DNA from: an uncultured Erythrobacter sp.
Lineage (GTDB): Bacteria; Pseudomonadota; Alphaproteobacteria; Sphingomonadales; Sphingomonadaceae
Assembly (NCBI GenBank): GCA_947488325.1
Contig: CANKYZ010000001.1
Coordinates: 62,001-126,000 of the forward strand
Reading direction: 5' to 3'
Length of the DNA stretch: 64,000 nt
In this document: positions 42,681 through 51,353 of the stretch, piece by piece
How positions within the stretch are numbered: position 1 is the first letter of the stretch
Layout: each line of letters begins with the position of its first letter
Program-made: the position numbers and the translations under genes
The notes under the pieces: generated by a model
Database searches by the model: none
Told to the model about the DNA's origin: nothing
The model's input: only the letters and a program-made list of their open reading frames with translations

Positions 42681-43073
42681 CTACGGCGGCGAACGGGCTT
42701 GCTCGTGCCGCAGTGCCGCCGCCGCTCGAGCAAGGTTTTCGGAAGTTTGGGTGATTTGGCCGCAATGGCGTGCCGCTTCGGCATAGGCCGAGAGCGGATG
42801 CGTGGCCTCGAAATGGAGGTCGCGTTCGATGCCAAGGCCAAGCGGCAGACGCACCGAGGTGATTTCCGAAAGGCTCGCCGAACCGAGTTCAGGATAGCCG
42901 AAGCCAAGGTCGCACAGGCCGAACAGCGTATCGCCGTCCGCATCTAGTTCGGAGAATAGCCAAGTGGCCGCGCCGATGGGATTGGAGAATTTGACGACAG
43001 GCCAGTGATCGGCCTCGCAGCGGCCATTGGCCAACAGTCGCTCACGCAGAGTCGGAGTGAGAAGGTCCATCAC
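42681..43073 (-). CDS. DUF2958 domain protein
   Basis: A 130-residue protein with the DUF2958 pattern: DLLTPTLRERLLANGR, DHWPVVKFSNPIGAATWLFS, DGDTLFGLCDLGFGYPELGS and SVRLPLGLGIERDLHF. The family is common on plasmids and ICEs of alphaproteobacteria, usually near parB or ardC genes, and has no settled function. An ATG one codon further in is equally possible. It is followed by the ParB-like gene. Confidence 0.87.
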   Translation of the reverse strand: MMDLLTPTLRERLLANGRCEADHWPVVKFSNPIGAATWLFSELDADGDTLFGLCDLGFGYPELGSASLSEITSVRLPLGLGIERDLHFEATHPLSAYAEAARHCGQITQTSENLARAAAALRHEQARSPP

Positions 43074-43085
43074 CGCGCCTCCGGT

Positions 43086-43307
43086 TCAGAACATTTCGAG
43101 CTGGTTGCGGGCGTTCGTATCGAACAGCCCGTGATCGGCGGGCCGCTGCCCCTTGCGCGGCAGCATGGGCGCATCGGCGAGCACCGCGAGCCGGTCGCCC
43201 AGCGTCACCGGCACCACACCGGGCACCAGCGTCTGGCGACCGGCATCGGTATCCTCGGTCTCGAAGCTGCCGCCGCTCGTTGCATCCTTTGAAGTTCCAC
43301 ACTCCAT
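43086..43307 (-). CDS. Small protein with C-terminal clamp-binding-like motif
   Basis: A 73-residue hypothetical protein starting MECGTSKDATSGGSFETE, mostly polar and probably unstructured in its first half, with a Pro/Arg-rich second half. It ends in NQLEMF. QLxxF at the C terminus is close to the QL(S/D)LF pattern by which proteins bind the bacterial DNA polymerase sliding clamp. It is located just before the DUF2958 gene on the same strand. The coding call rests on placement and a sensible end. Confidence 0.5.
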   Translation of the reverse strand: MECGTSKDATSGGSFETEDTDAGRQTLVPGVVPVTLGDRLAVLADAPMLPRKGQRPADHGLFDTNARNQLEMF

Positions 43308-43948
43308 CGCTCGCCTCCCGCACTGCCCAAATCCGCACACCGGCCCCGGAAGGGGCGGGGTGGGCGGTGACAGCGACCAGAGAGGCGCGGGGCGGGCAGC
43401 CGCACCCGCTTGAAGTTGATGGATGGCTGTTCAGCCATGCGGAGGAGGGCTGCAATGCAATGGAAGACCCGGCCTCAAGGGCCGGGTTGCGGCTGGCCGA
43501 ACCGTGCCCAGGCGGGAGCGCCGCCCACCCCGCCGCTTCCGCGGGCCGACACAAAAAGCGCCGGTGCCACCGGGCCTGCGAGCGACCAGCGAAGTGTCAA
43601 ACACAAGAATTCACGCACCCTGAATGGAGGCGTGTGCCGCAAGTGTTGGGATCAGCCGCCCGGACGGGGCCTGTCGTTCCGAAGACTGATCCTGCAGACA
43701 ATGCCAGCCGTAATCAGAGTGCGTGCGGGGCCCATAAACAGAAAATGTCGCGCCCTCAGGAGCGCATCGTCAGATGCGCGGGACAGAGCGCGTCAACAGC
43801 CCCGCTCCGCTTTACGGGGCGTTGCGGGGTGTCCCCGCAGAAGGGGTAGACGGAGACGGCGCAGCGGCTCCGGCTCAGGGGAAGGCTTTCCCCAAAAAGA
43901 CCAAGCGTGAAATCGGACTAGAATGTAAAACAGCAACCTTGCCCTGGA
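43308..43948. other. GC-rich gene-free stretch
   Basis: About 640 bases with several open frames, none of which looks like a protein. It holds short GC-rich inverted runs, for example around 43343-43360 (GGCCCCGGAAGGGGC) and 43817-43842 (GGGGCG...GGGGTGTCCCCG). The last part, 43820-43915, resembles the G-rich leaders that precede genes on other sphingomonad elements. No integrase remnant was recognised. Confidence 0.4.
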
Positions 43949-45223
43949 ATGATGCCCTTTCCTTCGAAGCTTAAACAACGCGGCGGAATCGAATATCTAA
44001 CGACAATGTCCGACCTAAAAGACGATTCATGTGGCCACGCTCCCCGAGTTTGCCTCAACCAGCATGAATTGATCCGCAAGTACCAATGCCCCGATTGCGA
44101 CGCCGTTATGATGTGTTCATGTGATCAGGAGTTCGGAGAGAGATTTCTTTCACATCAGTTGAGCGACGGTCGCGAGTTAGAGACACAAAAGCGCGTTTCT
44201 GTGACACATGGCTTTCAACCAAATATCTGTAGTGAGTGCCGGGGCTTACCAGCCGATTCCGCTCCTGCTGCTCCCATCCATGGACGAACCAGTAAGATAA
44301 AGCGCTACTATTGGAGGGAGCTCTTCTTCGAAGCCCGTCGAAGACAAGCAGATTGGGACGAGGCAAACTCAACTGCTGGAGATGAAGAGCGCCGCGTCGC
44401 GCATGCTGAAATTGAAAAGGCAGTTCTCGACGAGATCAAAGAACTGCATGCGGCCAGGCCCAAATACGTTTTTAGCGAGCTATCATCGGCGGATGTGATC
44501 GCAAAATACGCAGTAGAGATCGATGCTCTTTCTGCCACATTTGTGAAAGGTGGAAAGAAGGGGGCTTCGATCCAATTAGGCAATGAGCTGGTGGGTGCAG
44601 AAGAGTTCGCAAAGCGTCATTATGTCAAGCAAGGATGGCAGGTGCTAGAACTTGAAAGTGTGCCGTTCCACGTACTCTTCGGCAACATGATGTGGTTGGT
44701 CATACAAGATATCGTCGACCCACAAGTTCGGATTGTCAGCTTCGGCGACCGCCGCTCCTTCGATGACAAGCAGCCCCGCGAAATGGTTTCGACGCATCTT
44801 CCTGATGATTTCGGCTCCAAAGGATATGGAGTACGCCAAAGCAAGACAATCCAAGAGCACTTCGAACAAATGCTTGATGATGGAGACCTACATTGGTTGT
44901 TCGACTATTGGCTCGGGCCGAGTGAGGGATTGAGACAATACCTTTGGGCACACCGCGAGGCAGACATAGAACGAGCCAGAAAGCTAATCGACATCTTGCC
45001 AGGCGATACCATCAAAACAATCTTGCTCTATCTCATCGGCGGTTATTGGGATCGCTATCTCGGCTGGCCAGATTTGCTTCTCTACCGCAAGAACGAGTTC
45101 AAGTTTGTCGAGGTAAAAGGCTCTCGCGATAAACTGAGCGAAGATCAAAAGCGCTGGATCGCGGACAACCATGACCTTCTTGGGTTGCCCTTCGTGATCG
45201 CAAAGATCCATCGCAGCGCCTGA
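43949..45223 (+). CDS. VRR-NUC-like nuclease domain protein with N-terminal cysteine cluster
   Basis: A 424-residue protein. The N terminus has a zinc-finger-like set (CGHAPRVC, YQCPDCDAVMMCSC, and ICSECRG further on). The middle is helical. The C-terminal 60 residues fit a VRR-NUC/PD-(D/E)XK core: GWPDLLLYRKNEFKFVEVKG with D, E-V-K, then a glutamine in SEDQKRWIADNHDLLG. Related domains are structure-specific or restriction nucleases. It is the last gene before the tRNA-Gly gene and reads the opposite way to its left neighbours. Start uncertain: ATG at 44006 is an alternative. Confidence 0.68.
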   Translation: MMPFPSKLKQRGGIEYLTTMSDLKDDSCGHAPRVCLNQHELIRKYQCPDCDAVMMCSCDQEFGERFLSHQLSDGRELETQKRVSVTHGFQPNICSECRGLPADSAPAAPIHGRTSKIKRYYWRELFFEARRRQADWDEANSTAGDEERRVAHAEIEKAVLDEIKELHAARPKYVFSELSSADVIAKYAVEIDALSATFVKGGKKGASIQLGNELVGAEEFAKRHYVKQGWQVLELESVPFHVLFGNMMWLVIQDIVDPQVRIVSFGDRRSFDDKQPREMVSTHLPDDFGSKGYGVRQSKTIQEHFEQMLDDGDLHWLFDYWLGPSEGLRQYLWAHREADIERARKLIDILPGDTIKTILLYLIGGYWDRYLGWPDLLLYRKNEFKFVEVKGSRDKLSEDQKRWIADNHDLLGLPFVIAKIHRSA

Positions 45224-45420
45224 GTTGTCGAATCAGAGCTCCAGCTCAATCGCAGAAACACCAGCTGAAGGTTCCAAAACCTCAGGCGTCTTCATTCGCG
45301 CGAAAATTTTTCCGCTCAGTTGTGGCTGCGAGCTTGTGGTCACCCGGTGGTCACCCAAGCTCAATCTACGCGCAATTGCCAAAGGTCAATCGTCGTATAT
45401 CATTGAATAACCTAAAAAAA
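45224..45420. other. Segment between nuclease gene and tRNA-Gly
   Basis: About 200 bases at the presumed right end of the mobile element. It contains a close tandem of GGTCACC (GGTCACCCGGTGGTCACCC, 45343-45361), of the sort found beside attachment sites, and an A-run just before the tRNA 3' end. No integrase gene is present. Confidence 0.4.
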
Positions 45421-45495
45421 TGGAGCGGGCGAGGCGATTCGAACGCCCGACCCCAACCTTGGCAAGGTTGTGCTCTACCCCTGAGCTACGCCCGC
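45421..45495 (-). tRNA. tRNA-Gly(GCC)
   Basis: The minus strand reads GCGGGCG, TA, then a D-arm with GCTCAGGGGTAGAGC. The anticodon stem is CAACC-TTGCCAA-GGTTG, giving anticodon GCC. A T-arm with GGTTCGAATCC-like GCGTTCGAATCGC follows, and the acceptor strand CGCCCGC ends T-CCA. All four stems pair and CCA is encoded. The 3' end faces the conjugative element, which fits integration of that element into the tRNA gene. Confidence 0.96.
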
Positions 45496-45726
45496 TCACT
45501 GACGCTTCACAGAGATTGCTTGAACCGCACCTCTCTGTCGGGGAGGCGGCGCGATTAGCAGGGGGTATAGAACCCTGCAAGCGTAAAATTCGTTCAAAAT
45601 TCTCGCGATGAGCTTGCTCTGGGTAGCCAGCGCCGTTTCCAAGGTTCACAAAGCGATAAAACGTCCCACATTGGGGCCGATAATTCTATCACGTGAAAAT
45701 TCTTAGACCAAAACAGGAGCACACCC

Positions 45727-46665
45727 TTGGCTAGCATGGGTCTCAACATCGAAGAACAAAAAGCAGTCGATCGTTTCCGCAACGAAGTTGTCGATCCTTC
45801 GCAAACGAAATTGGTCATTCTGGATTTCTGGGCGGAATGGTGTGGACCATGCAAGGCGCTTACTCCGACGCTCGAAAAGATTGCAGCCGAATATGCTGAA
45901 AAAGGCGTGATCCTGGCGAAGATCAATGTTGATGAAGAAAAATTCATCGCAGGCCAGTTCCAAGTTAAATCGATCCCTACAGTCTATGCGATGTTCCAAG
46001 GTCAACCTGTCGCGGACCTCACCAGTGCGCGCACAGAAAGCCAGCTCAAGGAAGTGCTCGATCAGTTGCTTACGCAATTGCCTGTGCAGCCGGGGACAGC
46101 ACGTGATGGCGCACCTCAAGGTCCATCCGCAGAAGAGATCGCGCAATTTGTGACGGTGGGTGAGCAAGCCTTGGCAGAAGGTGACGCTCAACGTGCTGCC
46201 GGGATATTTGCGCAGGTCACAGAATTTGCTAGCGACAATGCACCTGCCCATACGGGCCTTGTCCGCGCTTTGATTGGCCTTGGGCAGACCGAAGAAGCAA
46301 AGCAGGTGATGGTTGCGATCGAGGCCAATCCAAACCTTGCGAGTGATCCCGGAGTCGCCGCTGCAAAAAGTGCAATTGAATTGGCGAGCATCCAGGTCGA
46401 TGACAGCGAACTTTCCGGACTGCGTGATACCGCCAAGGCCAATCCTGAGGACATGGCAGCGCAGATGGCCTTCGCCGAGGCTGCCTTTGCTGGCGGCGCA
46501 CACGATGAGGCCGCTGACACACTGCTCGATATGGTGGCAACAGACCGCGCATGGAATGAAGGTGCGGCGCGGGCTAAGCTCGTTCAGATATTCGAGGCCA
46601 TTGGACTGGAGGATGAATGGGTGGTCGCCACCCGCCGCCGCCTGTCCAAAGTGCTGTTTGGATAA
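45727..46665 (+). CDS. Thioredoxin-TPR co-chaperone (CnoX/YbbN-like)
   Basis: A 312-residue protein. The N-terminal thioredoxin domain has the active site WAEWCGPCKAL with cysteines 39 and 42, followed by SIPTVYAMFQGQ. The remaining 190 residues are TPR-like helices (EEIAQFVTVGEQALAEGDAQ, DNAPAHTGLVRALIGLGQTE). This order is that of CnoX/YbbN, a cytosolic holdase that hands oxidised proteins to GroEL. Start TTG at 45727 is preferred because AGGAG lies 7 bases upstream; ATG at 45736 is the alternative. Confidence 0.92.
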   Translation: MASMGLNIEEQKAVDRFRNEVVDPSQTKLVILDFWAEWCGPCKALTPTLEKIAAEYAEKGVILAKINVDEEKFIAGQFQVKSIPTVYAMFQGQPVADLTSARTESQLKEVLDQLLTQLPVQPGTARDGAPQGPSAEEIAQFVTVGEQALAEGDAQRAAGIFAQVTEFASDNAPAHTGLVRALIGLGQTEEAKQVMVAIEANPNLASDPGVAAAKSAIELASIQVDDSELSGLRDTAKANPEDMAAQMAFAEAAFAGGAHDEAADTLLDMVATDRAWNEGAARAKLVQIFEAIGLEDEWVVATRRRLSKVLFG

Positions 46666-46676
46666 GACCAGCCACT

Positions 46677-47288
46677 ATGCCCACCCGCCTCTCCATCTTT
46701 CCGCTATCTGGTGCAGTCCTGTTTCCAGGTCTGCAATTGCCGCTGCACATCTTTGAACCGCGTTATCGCGCGCTGGTCGGCGATGCGCTGGCGCGTGATC
46801 GCAAAATCGCGATGATTCAGCCGCAGCGTCCCGAAGAAGGCGCACCTCTGTTTACTGTTGGCTGCGTTGGAAGGATCGGCGAGGTCGAGGCATTGGAAGA
46901 TGGCCGCTACAATCTCGTCCTAGAAGGCCTTTCCCGTTTTAGGCTGCTCCGCGAACTCGATCCGGCGACAGCATTCCGACAGGTCGAAGGCGAATTGATC
47001 GAAGATGATACTGACGAAACGCTAAGCCATGCCCAACGCGGCGGATTTGAACGCGAAGCCCGTGAATTCGCAGACTCCCAAGGATACAGTATCGATTGGG
47101 ATTCAGTTGAGCGGCTCGACGATCAATCGTTAATCAATGGTGTTTCGCAGATCGCGCCCTTTGATGGCGCCTCGAAGCAAGCCTTACTCGAAGCACAAAC
47201 ATTGTCCGACCGCTGCGAATTGCTAGTACAACTCATGCAGTTCTTTGGGCGCGGAGATGGCAGCGAAGAGATCATGACGCTGCAGTAA
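46677..47288 (+). CDS. LON peptidase substrate-binding domain protein
   Basis: A 203-residue protein consisting of the Lon N-terminal (PUA-like) domain without the protease: LSIFPLSGAVLFPGLQLPLH, then IFEPRYRALVGDAL, and GCVGRIGEVEALEDGRYNLV followed by EGLSRFRLL. Proteins like this are widespread next to the thioredoxin-TPR gene in alphaproteobacteria; their biochemical role is not established. It starts 11 bases after the previous stop, suggesting an operon. Confidence 0.92.
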   Translation: MPTRLSIFPLSGAVLFPGLQLPLHIFEPRYRALVGDALARDRKIAMIQPQRPEEGAPLFTVGCVGRIGEVEALEDGRYNLVLEGLSRFRLLRELDPATAFRQVEGELIEDDTDETLSHAQRGGFEREAREFADSQGYSIDWDSVERLDDQSLINGVSQIAPFDGASKQALLEAQTLSDRCELLVQLMQFFGRGDGSEEIMTLQ

Positions 47289-47352
47289 AGCGTCTTCGCA
47301 TACAAACCTCGACAGACTGTCGCAGGACAGTGCTTTGCTCGACCTGCATATC

Positions 47353-47370
47353 TAACTAAACGGTTAGTTA
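47353..47370. promoter_or_regulatory. Palindromic operator of the TetR gene
   Basis: TAACTAA (47353-47359) and TTAGTTA (47364-47370) form a perfect 7-base inverted repeat with a 4-base spacer. It is directly upstream of the TetR gene and overlaps its first possible ATG, a typical autoregulatory operator. Confidence 0.75.
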
Positions 47371-48014
47371 TGCAGATTGATGTCCTGATGACCAAGGGTG
47401 AACGGACCCGCGCACATATTGTGGCGACAGCCGCGAGCCTGTTCTGGCAACGCAACTTTCACGGTGTTTCAGTTGATAAGGTAGCAATCGCGGCCAAGGT
47501 CAACAAGGCGACCGTTTACCGGTATTTCGCCGATAAGGACGACCTCGCATTCGCCGTGATCCGATACAATGGCGAAGCCTCCATTGAGCACCTCTTCAAG
47601 AGCAGCTTCGCCGAGTACGGTGCCGCGCAGGATCGCCTCGCGGCAATCTATCGCAAGGCATATTGCAGCCATCTCCAAACATTTGACCAAGAGAATGACG
47701 TCTATGGCTGTCCAATCGTCGGACTTGCATTGGAATTAGGCCAAGAACTCCCGGCATTGCGTGAAGAGGCACAGCGGATATTTGACCAAGTCGAAACGAT
47801 GCTGATTGAGATCGCTCGCGATGCCAATGCTAGCCGTAAAATCACAACCAATCCCGCTGTGCTTGGCCGCACATTGACGCAATTGCTGCACGGCGCCTTT
47901 GCCTCCGCTCGCGTGGCAGCGGACCCCCAGCGCATCTTGGATGCTGGTCAGGCTTCATTGGCGTTAATCGGATTTCCAGAGACACAAATTCTTCAAACGG
48001 AGCAAGCCGCATGA
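47370..48014 (+). CDS. TetR-family transcriptional regulator
   Basis: A 214-residue regulator with a TetR helix-turn-helix near residues 10-55 (TRAHIVATAASLFWQRNFHG, then VSVDKVAIAAKVNKATVYRY) and a helical ligand-binding domain. The palindrome overlapping the start suggests self-repression. Since the operator reaches into the first codon, the true start may be the ATG at 47388 (MTKGERTR). It overlaps the MAPEG gene by 4 bases, so both are controlled together. Confidence 0.9.
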   Translation: MQIDVLMTKGERTRAHIVATAASLFWQRNFHGVSVDKVAIAAKVNKATVYRYFADKDDLAFAVIRYNGEASIEHLFKSSFAEYGAAQDRLAAIYRKAYCSHLQTFDQENDVYGCPIVGLALELGQELPALREEAQRIFDQVETMLIEIARDANASRKITTNPAVLGRTLTQLLHGAFASARVAADPQRILDAGQASLALIGFPETQILQTEQAA

Positions 48015-48436
48015 CCAACCTACCCATCTACAGCGCAACGCTGGGTGCATTTCTGATCATCTTGCAGGTCGGACTGATGATCAGCGTAGGTCTTCACCGC
48101 GCCAAAGGACAATTCATTGGGATCGGCAATGATCGCGACTTGGAACGCAAGGTTCGCCGCCATGGGAATCTGGCGGAGAATTCCGGGTTGTTCCTGATCG
48201 TGATTGCGCTGTTTGAGCTTTTGGCTGGGCAAACGACCTATATCGCCGTGGTCTGCATTGTCTTTGCTATTGCGCGGGTGCTCCACGCGCTTGGCTTTTC
48301 ATCGCTGGCCGGGTCGCATGGAGAAGACCTTTCCGGCTCGCGCAAGGCATTTGCCGGGATGCGTGCAATGGGCGCGATGGGCACGTTCGGAATTGCTGTG
48401 GCCCTGGCTTTGGGAATTGGGTCGAATTTGACCTAA
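48011..48436 (+). CDS. MAPEG family membrane protein
   Basis: A 141-residue four-helix membrane protein of the MAPEG (microsomal GST/eicosanoid) superfamily: VGLHRAKGQFIGIGNDRDLE, then RKVRRHGNLAENSGLFLI and ARVLHALGFS. Such bacterial proteins may conjugate glutathione to hydrophobic toxic compounds. Coupling to a TetR regulator fits a detoxification role, but the substrate is unknown. Confidence 0.9.
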   Translation: MTNLPIYSATLGAFLIILQVGLMISVGLHRAKGQFIGIGNDRDLERKVRRHGNLAENSGLFLIVIALFELLAGQTTYIAVVCIVFAIARVLHALGFSSLAGSHGEDLSGSRKAFAGMRAMGAMGTFGIAVALALGIGSNLT

Positions 48437-48454
48437 GCGCGGCGTTTTCGCCAG

Positions 48455-49108
48455 TTACACAATCGAGCCAGCAGAGACGGTTGAAACCGCAAAGGCGCCG
48501 CGCAACCCATCAATGACATATTGTGCCGCAAGCGCCGCAAGCAGCACGCCCAATAGCCGTGTGATGACCGCTTCAACCTTGTCGCCCAGCAATCGGATCA
48601 GCGGCCCAGCGGCGACGAGGGCGGCAGACGTTATGAGCAGCACTGCAATCAATGCCGCGAACACTTCAATAGTTTCAGCCGGCGTATCCGCTTCATTCAT
48701 CAGCAGCATGATGGCTGCGATGGCTCCCGGACCAGCCAGCATCGGCATCGCCATAGGGAAGACAGAAACATCTTCGACTTCGGGGTCTGCATTGACCTTA
48801 TCAGCACGCTCTGTGCGGCGCTGTGTGCGTTTTTCGAACACCATCTCAAACGCTATCCAGAACAGCATCAACCCGCCTGCAATGCGGAAGCTGTCGAGCT
48901 CAATATGCAATGCGCCAAGCAGCGCTTCGCCAAAAAACGCAAACATCAATAGAATCACCGCCGCAATCGCTGTTGCACGCAGCGCCATGATGCGCGCTTG
49001 TGCTGGCGTCGCATCCTTTGTCAGGCCAGCATAGATCGGTGCGCAGCCGGGCGGATCGATCACCACGAACAAAGTGACAAAGGCGGAGATGAAGAGTTCA
49101 GGCAGCAT
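48455..49108 (-). CDS. MarC family integral membrane protein
   Basis: A 217-residue MarC/UPF0056 protein with six hydrophobic segments: FISAFVTLFVVIDPPGCAPI at the start, the RIAGGLMLFWIAFEMVFEKR loop, and PLAMPMLAGPGAIAAIMLLM (as FPMAMPMLAGPG). The family was once linked to antibiotic resistance, but its function is not settled. It is a lone gene convergent with the MAPEG gene. Confidence 0.92.
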   Translation of the reverse strand: MLPELFISAFVTLFVVIDPPGCAPIYAGLTKDATPAQARIMALRATAIAAVILLMFAFFGEALLGALHIELDSFRIAGGLMLFWIAFEMVFEKRTQRRTERADKVNADPEVEDVSVFPMAMPMLAGPGAIAAIMLLMNEADTPAETIEVFAALIAVLLITSAALVAAGPLIRLLGDKVEAVITRLLGVLLAALAAQYVIDGLRGAFAVSTVSAGSIV

Positions 49109-49162
49109 AGTGGCTCAGTATATGAGGAAATGGTGCGCATAATGCGCTTGGCGCGCGCCTCA

Positions 49163-49945
49163 TCATTCTTCGGGTGAACTTTCAAGAGGCGATACAAGAC
49201 TTTCTTCGATTCCCGTCAGCCATTGGCCTTCATAGAAATATTCTGCAGTGACATATTTGATGCCGTCCGCGCGGTGCTCCCAACGCCAACGCAATGTTCC
49301 ATCACGCGACAATTGCGCATCGGCGGCACCCACTTCGCCAATCGGCAGGGCTGGCGGCGGCGGGATGGTTTCGCCTCGCCCCGGACATGTCGCGACCAGA
49401 CCTTTGATTGAATCGATGGCCGTAACAACGATGTCGCCCTCTTCGGTCTCAAGCTCTCGCCGAGGAGGTGGTTGAGGGTTGTCACGCCCAGCAACGTCAT
49501 AGGTCCATTTGTAGCTGTTGTCGTTCTGGCGAATCCATGTCGTCACGTAATTGCCGACAAAGCCGTCCTGATCCACAAATCGACCTTGACTGACCGCGAT
49601 CTGCCCATCGCAACTCATCACCACAGCGCGCGACTCCCACTCTGAAGATATGTCGCTGTTTTGCAATGCCGCCGCCACCGTAGCGAAAACGACAGGGCCA
49701 TTGCGGCCATGTATCAGCGCCCCGGGGGCAGCAAAATCGGCAGCCGCTACAAACTGCCCGCGTTCGCTCGCATCGCGAGTATAGGCGATCTCGGTTGAAA
49801 CGATTGTGCTGGGTTGAGCGGCTCCGGGCGCGCCTGTCAAAGCGCGTTCGATCACAGCTCTGGAGGGTCCGCGCGGGCCACTCGAACACGCGGCTAACGT
49901 GGTTGCGAGACCGGTGAGCAGCAGCAATTGGACAGTGGTTTTCAT
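49163..49945 (-). CDS. Hypothetical lipoprotein (260 aa)
   Basis: Not recognised as a named family. A lipoprotein signal peptide is clear (LLLLTGLATTLAACSSG, lipobox LAAC). The mature part has an NTF2-like feel (FAAPGALIHGRNGPVVFATV, GYVTTW-like GNYVTTWIRQNDNSYKWTYD), then a Pro-rich linker (NPQPPPRRELE) and a C-terminal domain with RWRWEHRADGIKYVTAEYFY. Probably a periplasmic or outer-membrane lipoprotein common to the family Erythrobacteraceae. Confidence 0.75.
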   Translation of the reverse strand: MKTTVQLLLLTGLATTLAACSSGPRGPSRAVIERALTGAPGAAQPSTIVSTEIAYTRDASERGQFVAAADFAAPGALIHGRNGPVVFATVAAALQNSDISSEWESRAVVMSCDGQIAVSQGRFVDQDGFVGNYVTTWIRQNDNSYKWTYDVAGRDNPQPPPRRELETEEGDIVVTAIDSIKGLVATCPGRGETIPPPPALPIGEVGAADAQLSRDGTLRWRWEHRADGIKYVTAEYFYEGQWLTGIEESLVSPLESSPEE

Positions 49946-50060
49946 TGGTATTCCTATTCAGCGCGCAACCTGTTTGGGGTTTGAGCATTTACCCAGCCTG
50001 ATCAGCTTATACTCACTGTCAGGATTGTGACGTAAAAGAGCATAGACGCAAGCTGCGTCG

Positions 50061-50954
50061 TTACAAATGCTCAGGAACGTCCAATCCGGCATTTCGGTGC
50101 GCTGCAACCAATGTGTTGCGCAATAGGACAGCGATGGTCATCGGGCCTACACCGCCGGGCACAGGCGTGATTGCAGCAGCAACTTCGCTGGCCTCGTCAA
50201 AGGCGACATCGCCAACAAGCTTACCCTTTTCCTTACCTGGTTCAGGCGGCAGGCGGTTAATGCCGACATCAATAATTGTCGCGCCGCCCTTCAACCAATC
50301 CTTGCCAATCATCTCGGGGCGGCCAACTGCGGCGACCACAATATCCGCACGTTTGACGACGCTGGCGAGGTCTTTGGTGCGGCTATGCGCGATGGTGACG
50401 GTCGCGTTCGCATCGAGCAGCAATTGCGCCATTGGCTTGCCCACAATGTTAGAACGTCCAACTACGACCGCTTCCAATCCGGAGAGGTCGCCCAAGCGAT
50501 CTGTTAGCAGCATCATGCAGCCCAGCGGAGTACAAGGAACAAAACCAGATTGGCCAACGCTTAACCGACCAGCATTGATAACGTGGAACCCATCCACATC
50601 CTTATCTGGGCTGATCGAAGCGATAATAGACTGTTCATCAAGGTGACCAGGCAGCGGCAATTGGACCAGGATGCCATCGACCGCATCATCATTGTTCAAT
50701 TGTTCGACAAGCGCCAGCAGAACACCCTGCGACGTCTCCGTTGGGAGCCGGTGGGTAAAGCTCTCCATATTGGCGGCCAGCGTCGCTTTGCCTTTGCTAC
50801 CGACATAGATTTGGCTCGCCGGATCATCGCCGATCAGCACTACCGCCAACCCCGGCTTTCGCCCAGCGGCCTGCGCAAATTCCAACGCGCTTTCACCAAC
50901 GCGTTCTCGCAGTTTGGCGGCGAACGCCTTTCCATCAATCCGTATCGCAGTCAT
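50061..50954 (-). CDS. folD: Methylenetetrahydrofolate dehydrogenase/cyclohydrolase FolD
   Basis: A 297-residue bifunctional enzyme converting 5,10-methylene-THF to 10-formyl-THF with NADP. Marks: [20 protein letters not shown] with the catalytic lysine, [28 protein letters not shown], the Rossmann motif [16 protein letters not shown], and the end [18 protein letters not shown]. Lies beside the YggT gene on the same strand. Confidence 0.96.
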   Translation of the reverse strand: MTAIRIDGKAFAAKLRERVGESALEFAQAAGRKPGLAVVLIGDDPASQIYVGSKGKATLAANMESFTHRLPTETSQGVLLALVEQLNNDDAVDGILVQLPLPGHLDEQSIIASISPDKDVDGFHVINAGRLSVGQSGFVPCTPLGCMMLLTDRLGDLSGLEAVVVGRSNIVGKPMAQLLLDANATVTIAHSRTKDLASVVKRADIVVAAVGRPEMIGKDWLKGGATIIDVGINRLPPEPGKEKGKLVGDVAFDEASEVAAAITPVPGGVGPMTIAVLLRNTLVAAHRNAGLDVPEHL

Positions 50955-50961
50955 TTAATGA

Positions 50962-51258
50962 TCACATCATGCTAAGGGTCAAACGGCCAACACCAGCCTG
51001 CAGAATTCTCAAGCCGATAATTAGCACAATCGGCGAAAGGTCGATTGCACCTGTATCAGGCATGATCCGCCGGATCGGCCTTAAAACCGGATCGAGCAGA
51101 TTGTTGATCGATTGATAGAACGCCATCAAAAACTGATTGCTTGGGCTCACCACATTAAAGGCGAACAAAAGGCCAATAATAAACTGAATGATGATCAGCA
51201 TAATGAACGCACCGGATACGATGCCGATTATGTCGTTGACCAGTAGAAGACCTTGCAT
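50962..51258 (-). CDS. YggT family protein
   Basis: A 98-residue membrane protein of the YggT family with two hydrophobic segments (MLIIIQFIIGLLFAFNVV and IVLIIGLRILQAGVG) around the conserved loop FYQSINNLLDPVLRPIRRIM. In other bacteria the family is linked to osmotic shock survival and cell-division loci. It is 7 bases upstream of folD and probably co-transcribed. Confidence 0.93.
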   Translation of the reverse strand: MQGLLLVNDIIGIVSGAFIMLIIIQFIIGLLFAFNVVSPSNQFLMAFYQSINNLLDPVLRPIRRIMPDTGAIDLSPIVLIIGLRILQAGVGRLTLSMM

Positions 51259-51353
51259 GTGTGATCCTGTTTAAAAGAGCGTGTTACTTACCTAATACGC
51301 CTTTGACGTCCGTCAAGTCTGGGACCGTCTAATTGGCCAGCGCCAAGCCTCTA

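Noticed and set aside
41639..42754. A 371-residue open frame on the plus strand opposite the ParB-like gene.
   Set aside because: It is the antisense shadow of a GC-rich gene; it lacks domain patterns, and the minus-strand ParB-like protein has clear motifs and a good ribosome-binding site.
43280..43910. Several overlapping open frames in the GC-rich gap, considered as an integrase remnant.
   Set aside because: None has the R-H-x-x-R-Y pattern or any integrase-like block; the products are Arg/Pro/Gly-rich noise.
45225..45410. A 61-residue open frame between the nuclease gene and the tRNA, on either strand.
   Set aside because: No family pattern and no ribosome-binding site; on the minus strand a short frame could be a fragment of a lost recombination gene, but nothing supports it.
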